Shown piece by piece: positions 1-7,840 of a stretch of 64,000 nt of DNA. Origin of the DNA: COE1 sp949066965 (GTDB lineage Bacteria; Bacillota; Clostridia; Lachnospirales; Lachnospiraceae). Position 1 is the first letter of the stretch, and each line of letters begins with the position of its first letter. Location of the stretch: positions 6,353-70,352 of the forward strand of contig CARTDA010000018.1 of the NCBI GenBank assembly GCA_949066965.1, given 5' to 3'. The notes beneath the pieces are model-generated. The model was not told where the DNA came from. It made no database searches and was given only the letters and a program-made list of their open reading frames with translations. Both the position numbers and the translations under genes were made by a program.

Positions 1-597
1 ATCTGTCCATATATAGTCTATCAGAAAGCTGCGGCTGAGCGTGATGCCCTTATTATTCACAAGACACCACAAAAGCTTTTGTTCTGTTTTACTCAATTCA
101 ATCAATGTATCCTTATAGGAAAACTGCATTTTTACAAAGTCAAACACATACTCATCAATTATGATTGTCGTAATTTCCCTGTTTTCTGTATCTATTTTTC
201 CATTCGATTCATTGTCCGTTTCTTTATTCAAATTCCTCAGCTGCGTATTGATACGTGCACGCAGAACTGCCAGGCTAAACGGCTTTGTTATGTAATCATC
301 CGCACCCGCTTCCAAGCCTGCAACAATGTCCATCTCCAAATCATTTGCAGTCAGCATAATAACACGCGTATCATATAATCGCTTTATTTCACGCAGGAAA
401 TCAAATCCATCCCCATCAGGCAAATTTACGTCCAGTATGACCAGCGCATATTTTTTGCCTTTCATCCTGGTACGTGCAGAACTTATAAGCCCACAGCATT
501 CAACCTTAAGCTCTCGGGACATCAATGCACGTCCTAGTCCTGCTGCCAATGTGTCATCGTCTTCTACAATCAAAACCTCAAATGCATCTTCCAACAT
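1..597 (-). CDS. OmpR-family response regulator, 3' end cut by window edge
   Basis: The minus strand encodes a two-component response regulator. The receiver domain has the acidic pocket (VLIVEDDD), the phosphoacceptor aspartate in VILDVNLPDGDGF, a conserved T (MLTAND) and K (ITKPFS). A linker and the beginning of a winged-helix output domain follow (LSKTEQKLLWCLVNNKG). The protein runs off the left edge, so the last DNA-binding residues and any partner kinase are out of view. I chose the ATG at 597 because a GGAG lies 11 bases upstream; an ATG at 630 is possible. It is divergent from the sugar-binding lipoprotein gene, so it may or may not control it. Family is clear, target unknown. Confidence 0.85.
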   Translation of the reverse strand, partial: MLEDAFEVLIVEDDDTLAAGLGRALMSRELKVECCGLISSARTRMKGKKYALVILDVNLPDGDGFDFLREIKRLYDTRVIMLTANDLEMDIVAGLEAGADDYITKPFSLAVLRARINTQLRNLNKETDNESNGKIDTENREITTIIIDEYVFDFVKMQFSYKDTLIELSKTEQKLLWCLVNNKGITLSRSFLIDYIWTD

Positions 598-918
598 AAA
601 CTCATAATCTCCATTCCTGCCAATTGCCATGCTTATCTACAGATTTCAGGCATATTCATATCTGCTCGCTATAAAATACATTTTTTACCATTATAGCACA
701 CTTATATTGGCTTTAAAAAGAATTAAAATTCTCAATACCTCTAACAGGAAAATGAAGGCTGAACTGTTACGATAATTTTGACATATTCAAACAAATACGT
801 TGTTATTCTGCTCAAAATATTGTATTATTAATATATTCTGGCATAATATGTAAAATCTGCATTTACACAACACGCCAGTAAAAAGTTATTGAGATTTGCA
901 TAAATGAAAGGAGCAAAA
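598..918. promoter_or_regulatory. Divergent intergenic region with two promoter candidates
   Basis: This 320-base AT-rich gap separates the response regulator and the lipoprotein gene. On the minus strand a TATAAT lies at 690-695 with only a weak -35. On the plus strand TTGTAT (820-825) is 18 bases from TAATAT (844-849). No coding ORF with a ribosome-binding site is seen. Confidence 0.4.
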
Positions 919-1968
919 ATGAGAGCGAAAAGAACTTTGTTACTAAGTATTTTGTCTGGCATTTTCTTGTTAATCGGATGTGGTGCAAACACAACACCCG
1001 AAATAATAATGCCTGAACACCCCATGGTATCTGCCGTAACCTCCGAGCCATCCTCAGTCTCACCGGCACAGGCAGTAAGTCCGGATGACAATACTGAAAA
1101 ATCCGGCACGCAAACTGCACCGACTACCGGAACGAACTATACTGTCTACCTGATTACAATGGATTTGGCAGACAGCTATTGGAAGTCCATCGACGATGGA
1201 TGCCTGGATGCTGCCAAAGAATTAGGAAATATTACCTACAAATGGACTGGTCCCGATTCCCATGACGACGCACTGCAAAGCGCATGTATTGATGACGCTG
1301 TCGCAAACGGTGCAAACGCCATTCTGATTGCCGCAAACAGCAAAGACGGCATCAATGCAAGTCTGCAAAAAGCCGCTGAGTCCGGATGTAAAATCGTATA
1401 TGTTGACAGTGCCGCAAGCTACGACTGTGTGACAGCACTTTCAACCGATAATACTATTGCCGGAAAAACCGCCGGCGAAACCATGATAGAGGCATTGCGC
1501 GAAAAAGGAATAACAGGCGGCACAATCGGAGTAATGGGTGTCACTGTCGACACTGCTCCCTGCGTAGCGCGGGAAAACGGATTCCGTCAGGCATTTGAAG
1601 GAACGGACTTCACACTCGCAGAGACAGTATTTATGCAGGATAACGCAGACAATGTCACAAATGCTGTAAAGGAAGGACTTGCCCAGAACTATATTGGATT
1701 TTTCGGCACCAATGAGGGAACGACTGTTACTATCGGAAACGCCGTGAAGGAAGCTGCCGCAGAAAGCACAGTTGTGGGATTTGATACTTCGGATGCCGTA
1801 CTCTCCCTTGTGGCAGATGGAACCATCTATGCTACTATGCCGCAAAATCCAAAGGTCATGGGACATGACGGCATGACAATTGCCATCCAGGCTCTTGAAG
1901 GCACCTACACAGACACCAATACCACTACTGACACTGGTGTCACTGTCATTACAAAAGATGCAATGTAG
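919..1968 (+). CDS. Sugar-type ABC substrate-binding lipoprotein (Peripla_BP_4)
   Basis: A 349-residue exported lipoprotein. The N-terminus has a basic start, a hydrophobic stretch and a lipobox ending LIGCG, so the cysteine would be acylated. A Ser/Thr/Pro-rich linker (to about residue 75) is followed by a two-lobed periplasmic-binding fold of the ribose/galactose type (YTVYLITMDLADSYWKSI, then AILIAANSKDG, then GTNEGTTVTIG). The ATG at 919 has AAAGGAG six bases upstream. No permease or ATPase is adjacent. The next gene, seven bases on, is a chemoreceptor, so the protein may present a sugar to the receptor as well as, or instead of, feeding a transporter. The substrate cannot be named. Confidence 0.8.
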   Translation: MRAKRTLLLSILSGIFLLIGCGANTTPEIIMPEHPMVSAVTSEPSSVSPAQAVSPDDNTEKSGTQTAPTTGTNYTVYLITMDLADSYWKSIDDGCLDAAKELGNITYKWTGPDSHDDALQSACIDDAVANGANAILIAANSKDGINASLQKAAESGCKIVYVDSAASYDCVTALSTDNTIAGKTAGETMIEALREKGITGGTIGVMGVTVDTAPCVARENGFRQAFEGTDFTLAETVFMQDNADNVTNAVKEGLAQNYIGFFGTNEGTTVTIGNAVKEAAAESTVVGFDTSDAVLSLVADGTIYATMPQNPKVMGHDGMTIAIQALEGTYTDTNTTTDTGVTVITKDAM

Positions 1969-1980
1969 GGAGGGATGAAT

Positions 1981-3677
1981 ATGAAATTCAAGCAAAAAAT
2001 GCTTACCCTATGCTGTGTTCCTCTTTTACTTCTGACAATTCTGTCCCTGATTATTGGTTTGATTCAATTCCGTTCCGGAATGTACAATCAGACGAAAAGC
2101 CGCCTGAAATCCAGTGCACTGGCAGCAATGAACCTGTACAACAGCCAGGGGTATGGAGATTATTCACTGAAGGACGACGGATATGTGTGGCGCGGAATGA
2201 ACTTCAATGTCTCGCAGCCTTTGTTGTAGATGATTTAAAGGAAGAAACTGACGTTGACATCACATTCTTTTATCAGGACATGGCAGTCATGACCTCTATC
2301 TGTAACGAAGATAATATTCGCTGGATTGGCATGAAAGCCGGAGAAAATATCAAAGCATATACACTTGGCCAAGGAGCGCAGCTCTGGTACCGAAATATCG
2401 AAATTGACAAAAAAATGTACCACGCCTATATTATTCCTATTGTGCAGTCGAGTGACCAGTCGGTTATCGGAGCGCTAATGGCATCCACTCCCAGCGCGGA
2501 ACTGGACAGCCTGATGACACGCTATATTCTGACATCTGCTTTGGCATCTGCCATCATACTGGTTGCTGTGGCTATTTTTATTTTCTGTTACATAGGCGGA
2601 CTGACCAAAGTGCTTCACGACGTGCGCAAGGTGCTCCTAAAAGTTTCCGAAGGCGATCTTTCCGATGGGCGGCTGGTTCGCATCAATCGTAAGGATGAAT
2701 TTGGTGAACTGGCCGCCGGAACAGAAAAACTACGAACCAAAATTGATGGTCTTTTAAAAAATATCCAGGCCGGAATGCTAAAGCTTACGGAGGCCGCGGG
2801 ACAGTTAAATGATATGTCCGGAAAAAATGTCACTGCCGCAAAAGAGATGCGCGATAGTGTTGGGCAAATTTATGAAAAGGCGACCAACCAGGAATCCGGT
2901 ACACGCAGTGCAACTGAGAATGTTGAAACTACCCGGAATGCAATTGACATGATGCTGGAACAGATAGAAAACATTAATCTCCTGTCCAATCACATGGCTG
3001 CCCTTTCTGAAAACAGCAAGAATATATTAGACGAGCTTTCCGAGAGCAGCAAAAATTCCCGCGAAACCGTGGCAGAAATTGGTTACCATGTTTGTGTTAC
3101 GAACGACTCCGTAGAGCAAATCAAAACTGTGACCGAATATATTACTAACATTGCAGATGAGACAAATCTACTCGCCTTAAATGCAAGTATCGAGGCAGCC
3201 CGCGCAGGTGAAGCAGGAAAGGGTTTTGCCGTGGTCGCACAGGAAATCCAGAAGCTGGCAGAGGAGTCCAACAGCTCTGCAGCCAAAATCGGACAAAACA
3301 TCCTGTCTCTGGTCGAAAAGACAAGTGGAATTGTCTCCGTAATGGATACAATCAAAGACACTTTGGAACATCAGGAGATTAACATTGATAAAACAAGACA
3401 AATTTTTAGTGAGATTGCATCCGATATCGCACAGATCACGGACAAGGAAATCACCATGCAGACAAACGTGTCAGAGATGAACCTGGCAAAAGATAACATG
3501 TCACATATTATTTCCGAATTGTCGGAATCTGCCATTGATAATGCCGCCCTCTCACAAAGTGCGACAGATGCAACCGAGCGGATGATGTATGAAATTGAAA
3601 ATCTTGAAACCCTTACTGAGGATTTGACAGAACTGGCTGGTAGTCTTGACGGAAATCTGAAGGCATTTCTATTATAA
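1981..3677 (+). pseudogene. Methyl-accepting chemotaxis protein with a frameshift
   Basis: Two overlapping frames together encode one chemoreceptor. The first (1981-2229) has TM1 and the start of a Cache-type sensor, ending in GMNFNVSQPLL. The second continues from about 2215 (FVVDDLKEETDVDITFF) through the rest of the sensor, TM2 (residues with IILVAVAIFIFCY), a HAMP domain and a signalling domain with the conserved hairpin (NLLALNASIEAARAGEAGKG). A single-base indel around 2195-2225 separates the frames, so as written the receptor is broken. ATG 1981 has GGGAGGG in front. It sits directly after the sugar-binding lipoprotein and is probably cotranscribed. A sequencing error is an alternative to a true mutation. 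Confidence 0.75.
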
Positions 3678-3684
3678 CCTGTAT

Positions 3685-3725
3685 AAACTACGGTGGTGCT
3701 TCTTAAAAAAGCACCACCGTAGTTT
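3685..3725. terminator. Bidirectional rho-independent terminator
   Basis: A 17-bp perfect stem (AAACTACGGTGGTGCTT against its complement ending AGTTT) with a short A-rich loop lies between the convergent chemoreceptor gene and the 3' part of cotJC. It can serve both strands. Confidence 0.85.
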
Positions 3726-3756
3726 ACTTTTCCATCTTGCAGTTGCATATATGATA

Positions 3757-4161
3757 TTATTTGTCAAACTCAGGATTAAATGCATAAAAATTGCGCGAGT
3801 CAAGGTTCTCCTGTGCAATTCGGAGTGCTTCACCGAACCGCTGGAAATGCACAATCTCTCTCGCACGCAGAAACCTGATTGGGTCACAGACATCAGGATC
3901 TTTAACCAGACGGAGGATATTGTCATATGTCGTCCTCGCCTTCTGCTCTGCTGCCATGTCCTCTGTCAAGTCTGTGATGACATCACCCTTGGACTGAAAT
4001 TCACAGGCATTGAACGGAATGCCACCTGCCGCCTGCGGCCAGAGCGCCAGCGTATGATCCACATAGTACTTGTCGAATCCAGACTCTTTGATTTCCTCTG
4101 GTGTAAGATTTCTTGTCAGCTGGTATACAATTGCGCAAATCATTTCGAAATGAGCCAGTTC
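3757..4161 (-). CDS. cotJC: cotJC 3' part (spore-coat manganese catalase, interrupted by prophage)
   Basis: This is the C-terminal two thirds of a CotJC-type manganese catalase, reading LAHFEMICAIVYQL onward to a normal stop at 3757. It carries the second half of the di-manganese site: H of the E-x-x-H motif, a glutamate in MAAEQKARTTYDNI and the histidine in REIVHFQRF. It has no start of its own, because its first in-frame codons are prophage arm sequence. Joined at the core base pair 4160-4161 to codons 1-65 at the right end of the prophage it gives a 198-codon ORF, close to the roughly 190 residues usual for CotJC. The fragment as it stands should be silent. Confidence 0.92.
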   Translation of the reverse strand, partial: ELAHFEMICAIVYQLTRNLTPEEIKESGFDKYYVDHTLALWPQAAGGIPFNACEFQSKGDVITDLTEDMAAEQKARTTYDNILRLVKDPDVCDPIRFLRAREIVHFQRFGEALRIAQENLDSRNFYAFNPEFDK

Positions 4162-4182
4162 ATATGCACATTGATGTTGGAT
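4160..4182. other. attL: left prophage junction
   Basis: The core dinucleotide is TC on the plus strand (4160-4161; GA on the gene's strand). Host cotJC lies to its left. The phage arm 4162-4182 starts ATATGCACATTGATG. Its inverted copy flanks the other junction, with 19 of 21 positions matching. Inference from alignment of both ends. Confidence 0.88.
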
Positions 4183-4235
4183 GTAATAGTACTGACTCCC
4201 ATTGAAAAAATAAAATATACTTGTTTTTTATAATC

Positions 4236-5138
4236 TTAACATATTTTCCTATATAGTGCACGTGTAATTTTTCCAACAATTCCGTCTGCAATGGTCCCAA
4301 GTCTCTTTTGGGATTCTTTCACTGCTACGTTTGTTTTTATACCAAATATGCCGTCTATGCCAGACTCATCTATAAGTCCAAAGCGCCACAAATACCACTG
4401 AACCCATTTTGTCCCCTCTCCATGGGTTCCAAACCTGACAAGGACTGTTGGTTCTGCGTATGGGTTACAGTCTGCCGGAATCTTCGATGTATTGACATTG
4501 TTCGTTAATAGAAGATTGTACCATCTGCTCAAATCTACGTTTCCTTTTATGCCAGGTATATTTCCGCTTGATGTATACTGCCACCCAATTAGATTATGTC
4601 CTATCACGGGCATATATTTTGCATTTACAGAATCATCTATCGTAAATCCTTTATAGCCTGCGTAGTATCGGGCGATCCAAAACTCGTAAGGCAGTTTGTC
4701 CGCATACTTTTTTAAATAGCTGTTGTACCAGCTAAGCCCTGTGTATACAGCAAACTGATACCCTGCCTTGTATATTTCATCAGCATAAGCATTGATGACT
4801 TCTAACGCTTTACTGTCCTTGGGCAGGCTTGTATCTTCCCAGTCAAGGATAAACAGATTGCATCTTACGTTGACTATCCTTATCCATGCACTGGCTGCCT
4901 GTCGGGCTGCTTCCGGTGTCGTCGCATAACTATAATGATACGTTGCGATTACTTTCATTCCTGCTTCGTTGCAGCCTTTTAGATGCTGTTCAAACTTCTT
5001 GTCGGCTTTCAGCCTCTTGTTAACCGCCTTCAAAACTACATAATTGACACCGGATGCCTTTACTGCCGCATAAGACTCTGCTTCGTTCCATCCGGATAAA
5101 TCCAATACAAGTTCTTCAATTTCCGTTGTTTTTCCCAT
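4236..5138 (-). CDS. Endolysin, GH25 muramidase with peptidoglycan-binding domain
   Basis: A 300-residue lysozyme cutting the glycan strand of peptidoglycan at lysis. The GH25 barrel shows the start motif LVLDLSGWN and the catalytic acid pair in FILDWEDTS; it ends with NVDLSRWY. A C-terminal PG_binding_1 domain follows (VRFGTHGEGTKWVQWYLWRFG and GIDGIFGIKT). There is no signal peptide, so export depends on the holin encoded just upstream. The ATG at 5138 lies inside the end of the holin gene and has GGAGGAG nine bases upstream, which argues against the longer reading with an Arg/Lys-rich N-terminus. It is the last gene before attL. Confidence 0.9.
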   Translation of the reverse strand: MGKTTEIEELVLDLSGWNEAESYAAVKASGVNYVVLKAVNKRLKADKKFEQHLKGCNEAGMKVIATYHYSYATTPEAARQAASAWIRIVNVRCNLFILDWEDTSLPKDSKALEVINAYADEIYKAGYQFAVYTGLSWYNSYLKKYADKLPYEFWIARYYAGYKGFTIDDSVNAKYMPVIGHNLIGWQYTSSGNIPGIKGNVDLSRWYNLLLTNNVNTSKIPADCNPYAEPTVLVRFGTHGEGTKWVQWYLWRFGLIDESGIDGIFGIKTNVAVKESQKRLGTIADGIVGKITRALYRKIC

Positions 5139-5559
5139 TCTCTGCTTTCTCCTCCGTTTCCTTCGTAAGGATATCAATTGCACTGTTCAGTACAGGCGGC
5201 AAGGGAATTCCCATCAATCCGGCATTCTCCACGATTGATATCAGCTCATTTGCCACAAAACCTATTATAACTGCATTGCGAATGTAATTTACTCCTATGA
5301 TTATGTCTAACCGATAAGCAACAAGGACAAACAGAAGGGTTACGCATTTACGGCAGAGCCCTTTCCACCCGACTCTTGACTCTAATGCGCCTGACTGTGT
5401 TTTGGGGCTGTTCCGAAAAATTCCAGCCACAATCAGCCCCATTATGTAATCAATTGCCATAAATAATATTAACGTTACCAGTCCACTGTCCCATCCTCCA
5501 AACGCAGAAACCACCATACTGCCCACCGCTCCCAAAAGAGCACATATTTTTGCTTTCAT
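5116..5559 (-). CDS. Phage holin (Phage_holin_4 type)
   Basis: A 147-residue membrane protein with about three hydrophobic segments (residues 5-20, 25-48 and 70-112) and a charged, Glu/Lys/Asn-rich tail. The motif FMAIDYIMGLIVAGIF and the glycine/valine-rich second half are typical of the toxin-secretion/phage-lysis holin family. It would permeabilise the membrane to release the endolysin. Its stop overlaps the endolysin start by about 23 bases, a usual lysis-cassette arrangement. Confidence 0.85.
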   Translation of the reverse strand: MKAKICALLGAVGSMVVSAFGGWDSGLVTLILFMAIDYIMGLIVAGIFRNSPKTQSGALESRVGWKGLCRKCVTLLFVLVAYRLDIIIGVNYIRNAVIIGFVANELISIVENAGLMGIPLPPVLNSAIDILTKETEEKAENGKNNGN

Positions 5560-5574
5560 TTCTATTTTCTCCTC

Positions 5575-5715
5575 TCAAAGTGCTGCTTTTATTTCTTCAA
5601 TCTCTTTATTCGTAAGTCTGGGATAGCTCTTTATTATATCCTCAAACTTTTCACCTGCTGCCAAGCGTTTGTTGATCGCACGCAGCATTATATTTTTTAC
5701 AGCATTACTCATCAT
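5575..5715 (-). CDS. Small protein between tail and lysis genes
   Basis: A 46-residue, mostly helical protein (MSNAVKNIMLRAINKRL... ending EEIKAAL). Its ATG overlaps the stop of the preceding gene (ATGA) and GGAGGTG stands five bases upstream, so it is translated. Tiny genes at this place in Clostridia phages are common (XkdX or similar), but I do not assign a family. Confidence 0.6.
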   Translation of the reverse strand: MMSNAVKNIMLRAINKRLAAGEKFEDIIKSYPRLTNKEIEEIKAAL

Positions 5716-6050
5716 ACTTCACCTCCAAACATCATTGCTGCTATAGCTTCATCCTGCTCTGCCTGCGATACCTGCAGTTCCCTGATCTGCTTTTCTGTCG
5801 CGTCAAGGATATGCATGGTCACTGCGACTTTTCCATCCGCACTGATCATAAGGGATTCAAATTCAACATCAGGATATTCACCATAAACTGTCCCTTTCGT
5901 ATCCCCTACTGTCAGTTCTTTTACTTCCTTAAAAACTGCCTCTACATCACCAGCTGCCGGATCAGTGACTGTAAAGGATATTGTGTTAATTCCTGTGGTT
6001 ACATTTTCTACGGTGTAATTTGCACCACTGGCTGTAATTATTTCATTCAT
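5712..6050 (-). CDS. Hypothetical tail-end protein
   Basis: A 112-residue soluble protein. The first 70 residues look beta-rich (NTISFTVTDPAAGDVEAVF) and the last 40 form an acidic helix (ATEKQIRELQVSQAEQDEAI). It lies between the fibre genes and the lysis cassette, consistent with a small tail or fibre accessory protein. Function not recognised. Confidence 0.6.
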   Translation of the reverse strand: MNEIITASGANYTVENVTTGINTISFTVTDPAAGDVEAVFKEVKELTVGDTKGTVYGEYPDVEFESLMISADGKVAVTMHILDATEKQIRELQVSQAEQDEAIAAMMFGGEV

Positions 6051-6116
6051 ATTTTCAGATCCTTTCTTTTTATTAATAAGGTTTACGGGTTACATATTTA
6101 CCGTCTAAATAGCAAT

Positions 6117-6980
6117 TTATCTACCTATATATGTAATTCCAGCATCATATGGAATGGTAACTGTTAGTGTTCCATTTTCTTTTTCACATGTAAATGTAGC
6201 ATCGTTAGCTCCGCATAGTGATGTAGTGTTCACCCCAAATGTGTTTAAGCTGCCCGCAACCCAAACTGTATATACTGAATGTTGAGAAATAATAATGAAT
6301 CCGTGCGCTAATCCAGGCACTATTAGTGAACGCCCCCAGTTAGTATTATACTTTCTGGACATAATACTTTTATAATTATTTAAATTGCTATTTTGCTGGG
6401 CAATGAGGTTCGCCAGCGTCCCCGCCACGGATGCATTTTTTTCGACTGCGTCAAGGGCGTACTCCCCGGTTTTTGTAATTGCCGCGCTGTTGGACAGTTT
6501 CACATGACCAAGTATTGCCGCCGTAGCTTTCTGGGTGTAATGTGCAATTAACACCGATACCGCTTTTTTCAGCTTTCCAAATGCAACCTTTACGGTTTCC
6601 CCGCTGCTTATGTTTTCAAGTTTCGCAGCCTCGGTATATGTAGGCTTCTGCTCCTCTATTTCGGAGATGCTCCCTGCCGGTCCGGTGGCGCCCGCTGGTC
6701 CCCTTATGTTTCCAATGTGCGTCCACTCCGCCACATCTGCCGCGCCTGCCACTGTGCATTCGTACAGATTTCCGGTATCAGTGTTGACGTAATAATCATA
6801 CAGCTTTGCGTCCGTTATGTTGGTTTCAGGGAATATTGTCCCGGCCGTGCTGGTACCGGTCACCGCCGTCCCGCTTGTCCATCTGCTGCCCCTCTGTCCC
6901 GTGGCACCGGTTTCACCCATCTCCCCCTTTTTTCCCTGTTTGCCTTCGGGACCCCTAAAATTTCCAATCAACAGTTTCAT
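6117..6980 (-). CDS. Collagen-like tail fibre protein
   Basis: A 287-residue fibre. The N-terminal part has Gly-X-Y triplets (GPEGKQGKKGEMGETGATG), a small insert, then a second triplet block (GPAGATGPAGS). The middle, KATAAILGHVKLSNSAAI, resembles the short repeat of phage tail-fibre shafts. The C-terminal hundred residues are beta-rich and probably form the exposed tip that binds the host surface. It overlaps the preceding fibre gene by four bases (ATGA). Its role in adsorption is inferred from position and composition. Confidence 0.75.
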   Translation of the reverse strand: MKLLIGNFRGPEGKQGKKGEMGETGATGQRGSRWTSGTAVTGTSTAGTIFPETNITDAKLYDYYVNTDTGNLYECTVAGAADVAEWTHIGNIRGPAGATGPAGSISEIEEQKPTYTEAAKLENISSGETVKVAFGKLKKAVSVLIAHYTQKATAAILGHVKLSNSAAITKTGEYALDAVEKNASVAGTLANLIAQQNSNLNNYKSIMSRKYNTNWGRSLIVPGLAHGFIIISQHSVYTVWVAGSLNTFGVNTTSLCGANDATFTCEKENGTLTVTIPYDAGITYIGR

Positions 6981-7639
6981 GCACTTGCTCCTTTCTCGTT
7001 GTCCGAAACTATCATGTAAATGTTTCCATCCTCATCCGTCTCAAAGGCGGGCGCACTACCTGCATCATCCGGGTATATAGCCCACAGGTTTCCATCCTCA
7101 TCACCGATTAGGTTAAACATCCCATTGACTGGCACTATTATGCCGCTGTCTCCCCTGTCACCTTTGTCACCTTTGTCGCCTTTATCACCCTTATCGCCCT
7201 TGTCGCCTTTATCACCCTTGTCGCCTGTGTCTCCCCTGTCGCCTTTTGCACCGTTAAAAAATCCTGCTGCCAGTTTATCAACTACATCTGCCAGTATTTC
7301 AAGCGCCTTGTCACGTGCCTTTCTTGTATCGCGTTCTGCGGTGATGGCAGCGTTGGCGCCTTCTGTCGCTTCCGTAGCCCTTGCCACTGCTACCTGTTCT
7401 GATGATGCCGCAGAAAGTTTGCTCTTATTGGCATCATCAGCGGCTTTTTCTGCCCTGTTTTTTGCAGCAACGCTTGTCGCTGCACTTGCTGCTGCCTCTG
7501 CTGCTTTTGTTTCCGCAACTGCCGCCGACCCTTCAACACTACTGTTTATGGCAGCAATAGCATCATGTATGGACTGACGTACATCCTTCCCATACATGGC
7601 TTTCATCATATTGCTTAAAAACACTGATATATTTGCCAT
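6977..7639 (-). CDS. Tail fibre/baseplate protein with collagen-like repeat
   Basis: A 220-residue protein. Residues 1-40 (MANISVFLSNMMKAMYGKDV) match the head region seen in many Firmicutes tail fibre proteins. A long Ala/Lys/Glu helix follows, then about nine G-D-K/R triplets, then a short C-terminal beta region. The ATG at 7639 is preceded by GGAAGGTGATAG. The triplet tract is encoded by a 9-bp tandem repeat at about 7140-7250, which could change length by slippage. Confidence 0.75.
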   Translation of the reverse strand: MANISVFLSNMMKAMYGKDVRQSIHDAIAAINSSVEGSAAVAETKAAEAAASAATSVAAKNRAEKAADDANKSKLSAASSEQVAVARATEATEGANAAITAERDTRKARDKALEILADVVDKLAAGFFNGAKGDRGDTGDKGDKGDKGDKGDKGDKGDKGDRGDSGIIVPVNGMFNLIGDEDGNLWAIYPDDAGSAPAFETDEDGNIYMIVSDNEKGASA

Positions 7640-7657
7640 TCTATCACCTTCCAATCT

Positions 7658-7825
7658 TTACAGGCTTACTTCAAAGGTTACCGGCTTCAGTGCCATAATT
7701 TCTTCCAATGTCAGATGTTTCCCTGTTTCAGTATTAACAATCTCATACCCTTCATCGGTGTATTGTTTTGCATCCTCTGGATTCACATAAAATTTTTCAT
7801 CGTCCTTTTTTGCCAAATACAGCAT
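7658..7825 (-). CDS. Small tail-associated protein
   Basis: A 55-residue protein starting MLYLAKKDDEKFYVNPEDAK and ending TFEVSL. The ATG at 7825 follows AGAAAGGAAATGGGGTT. It lies between the tail endopeptidase and the first fibre gene. Family not recognised. Confidence 0.6.
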   Translation of the reverse strand: MLYLAKKDDEKFYVNPEDAKQYTDEGYEIVNTETGKHLTLEEIMALKPVTFEVSL

Positions 7826-7840
7826 AACCCCATTTCCTTT

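Noticed and set aside
2010..2200. Independent start of the second chemoreceptor frame at 2010
   Set aside because: The translated first 60 residues are a shadow of the first frame; the real protein enters this frame only after the indel.
7140..7250. CRISPR-like regular repeats
   Set aside because: The repeats are contiguous without spacers and encode collagen-like triplets.
7020..7577. Plus-strand 185-codon ORF over the fibre gene
   Set aside because: Ser/Pro-rich shadow of the minus-strand fibre gene, no RBS.
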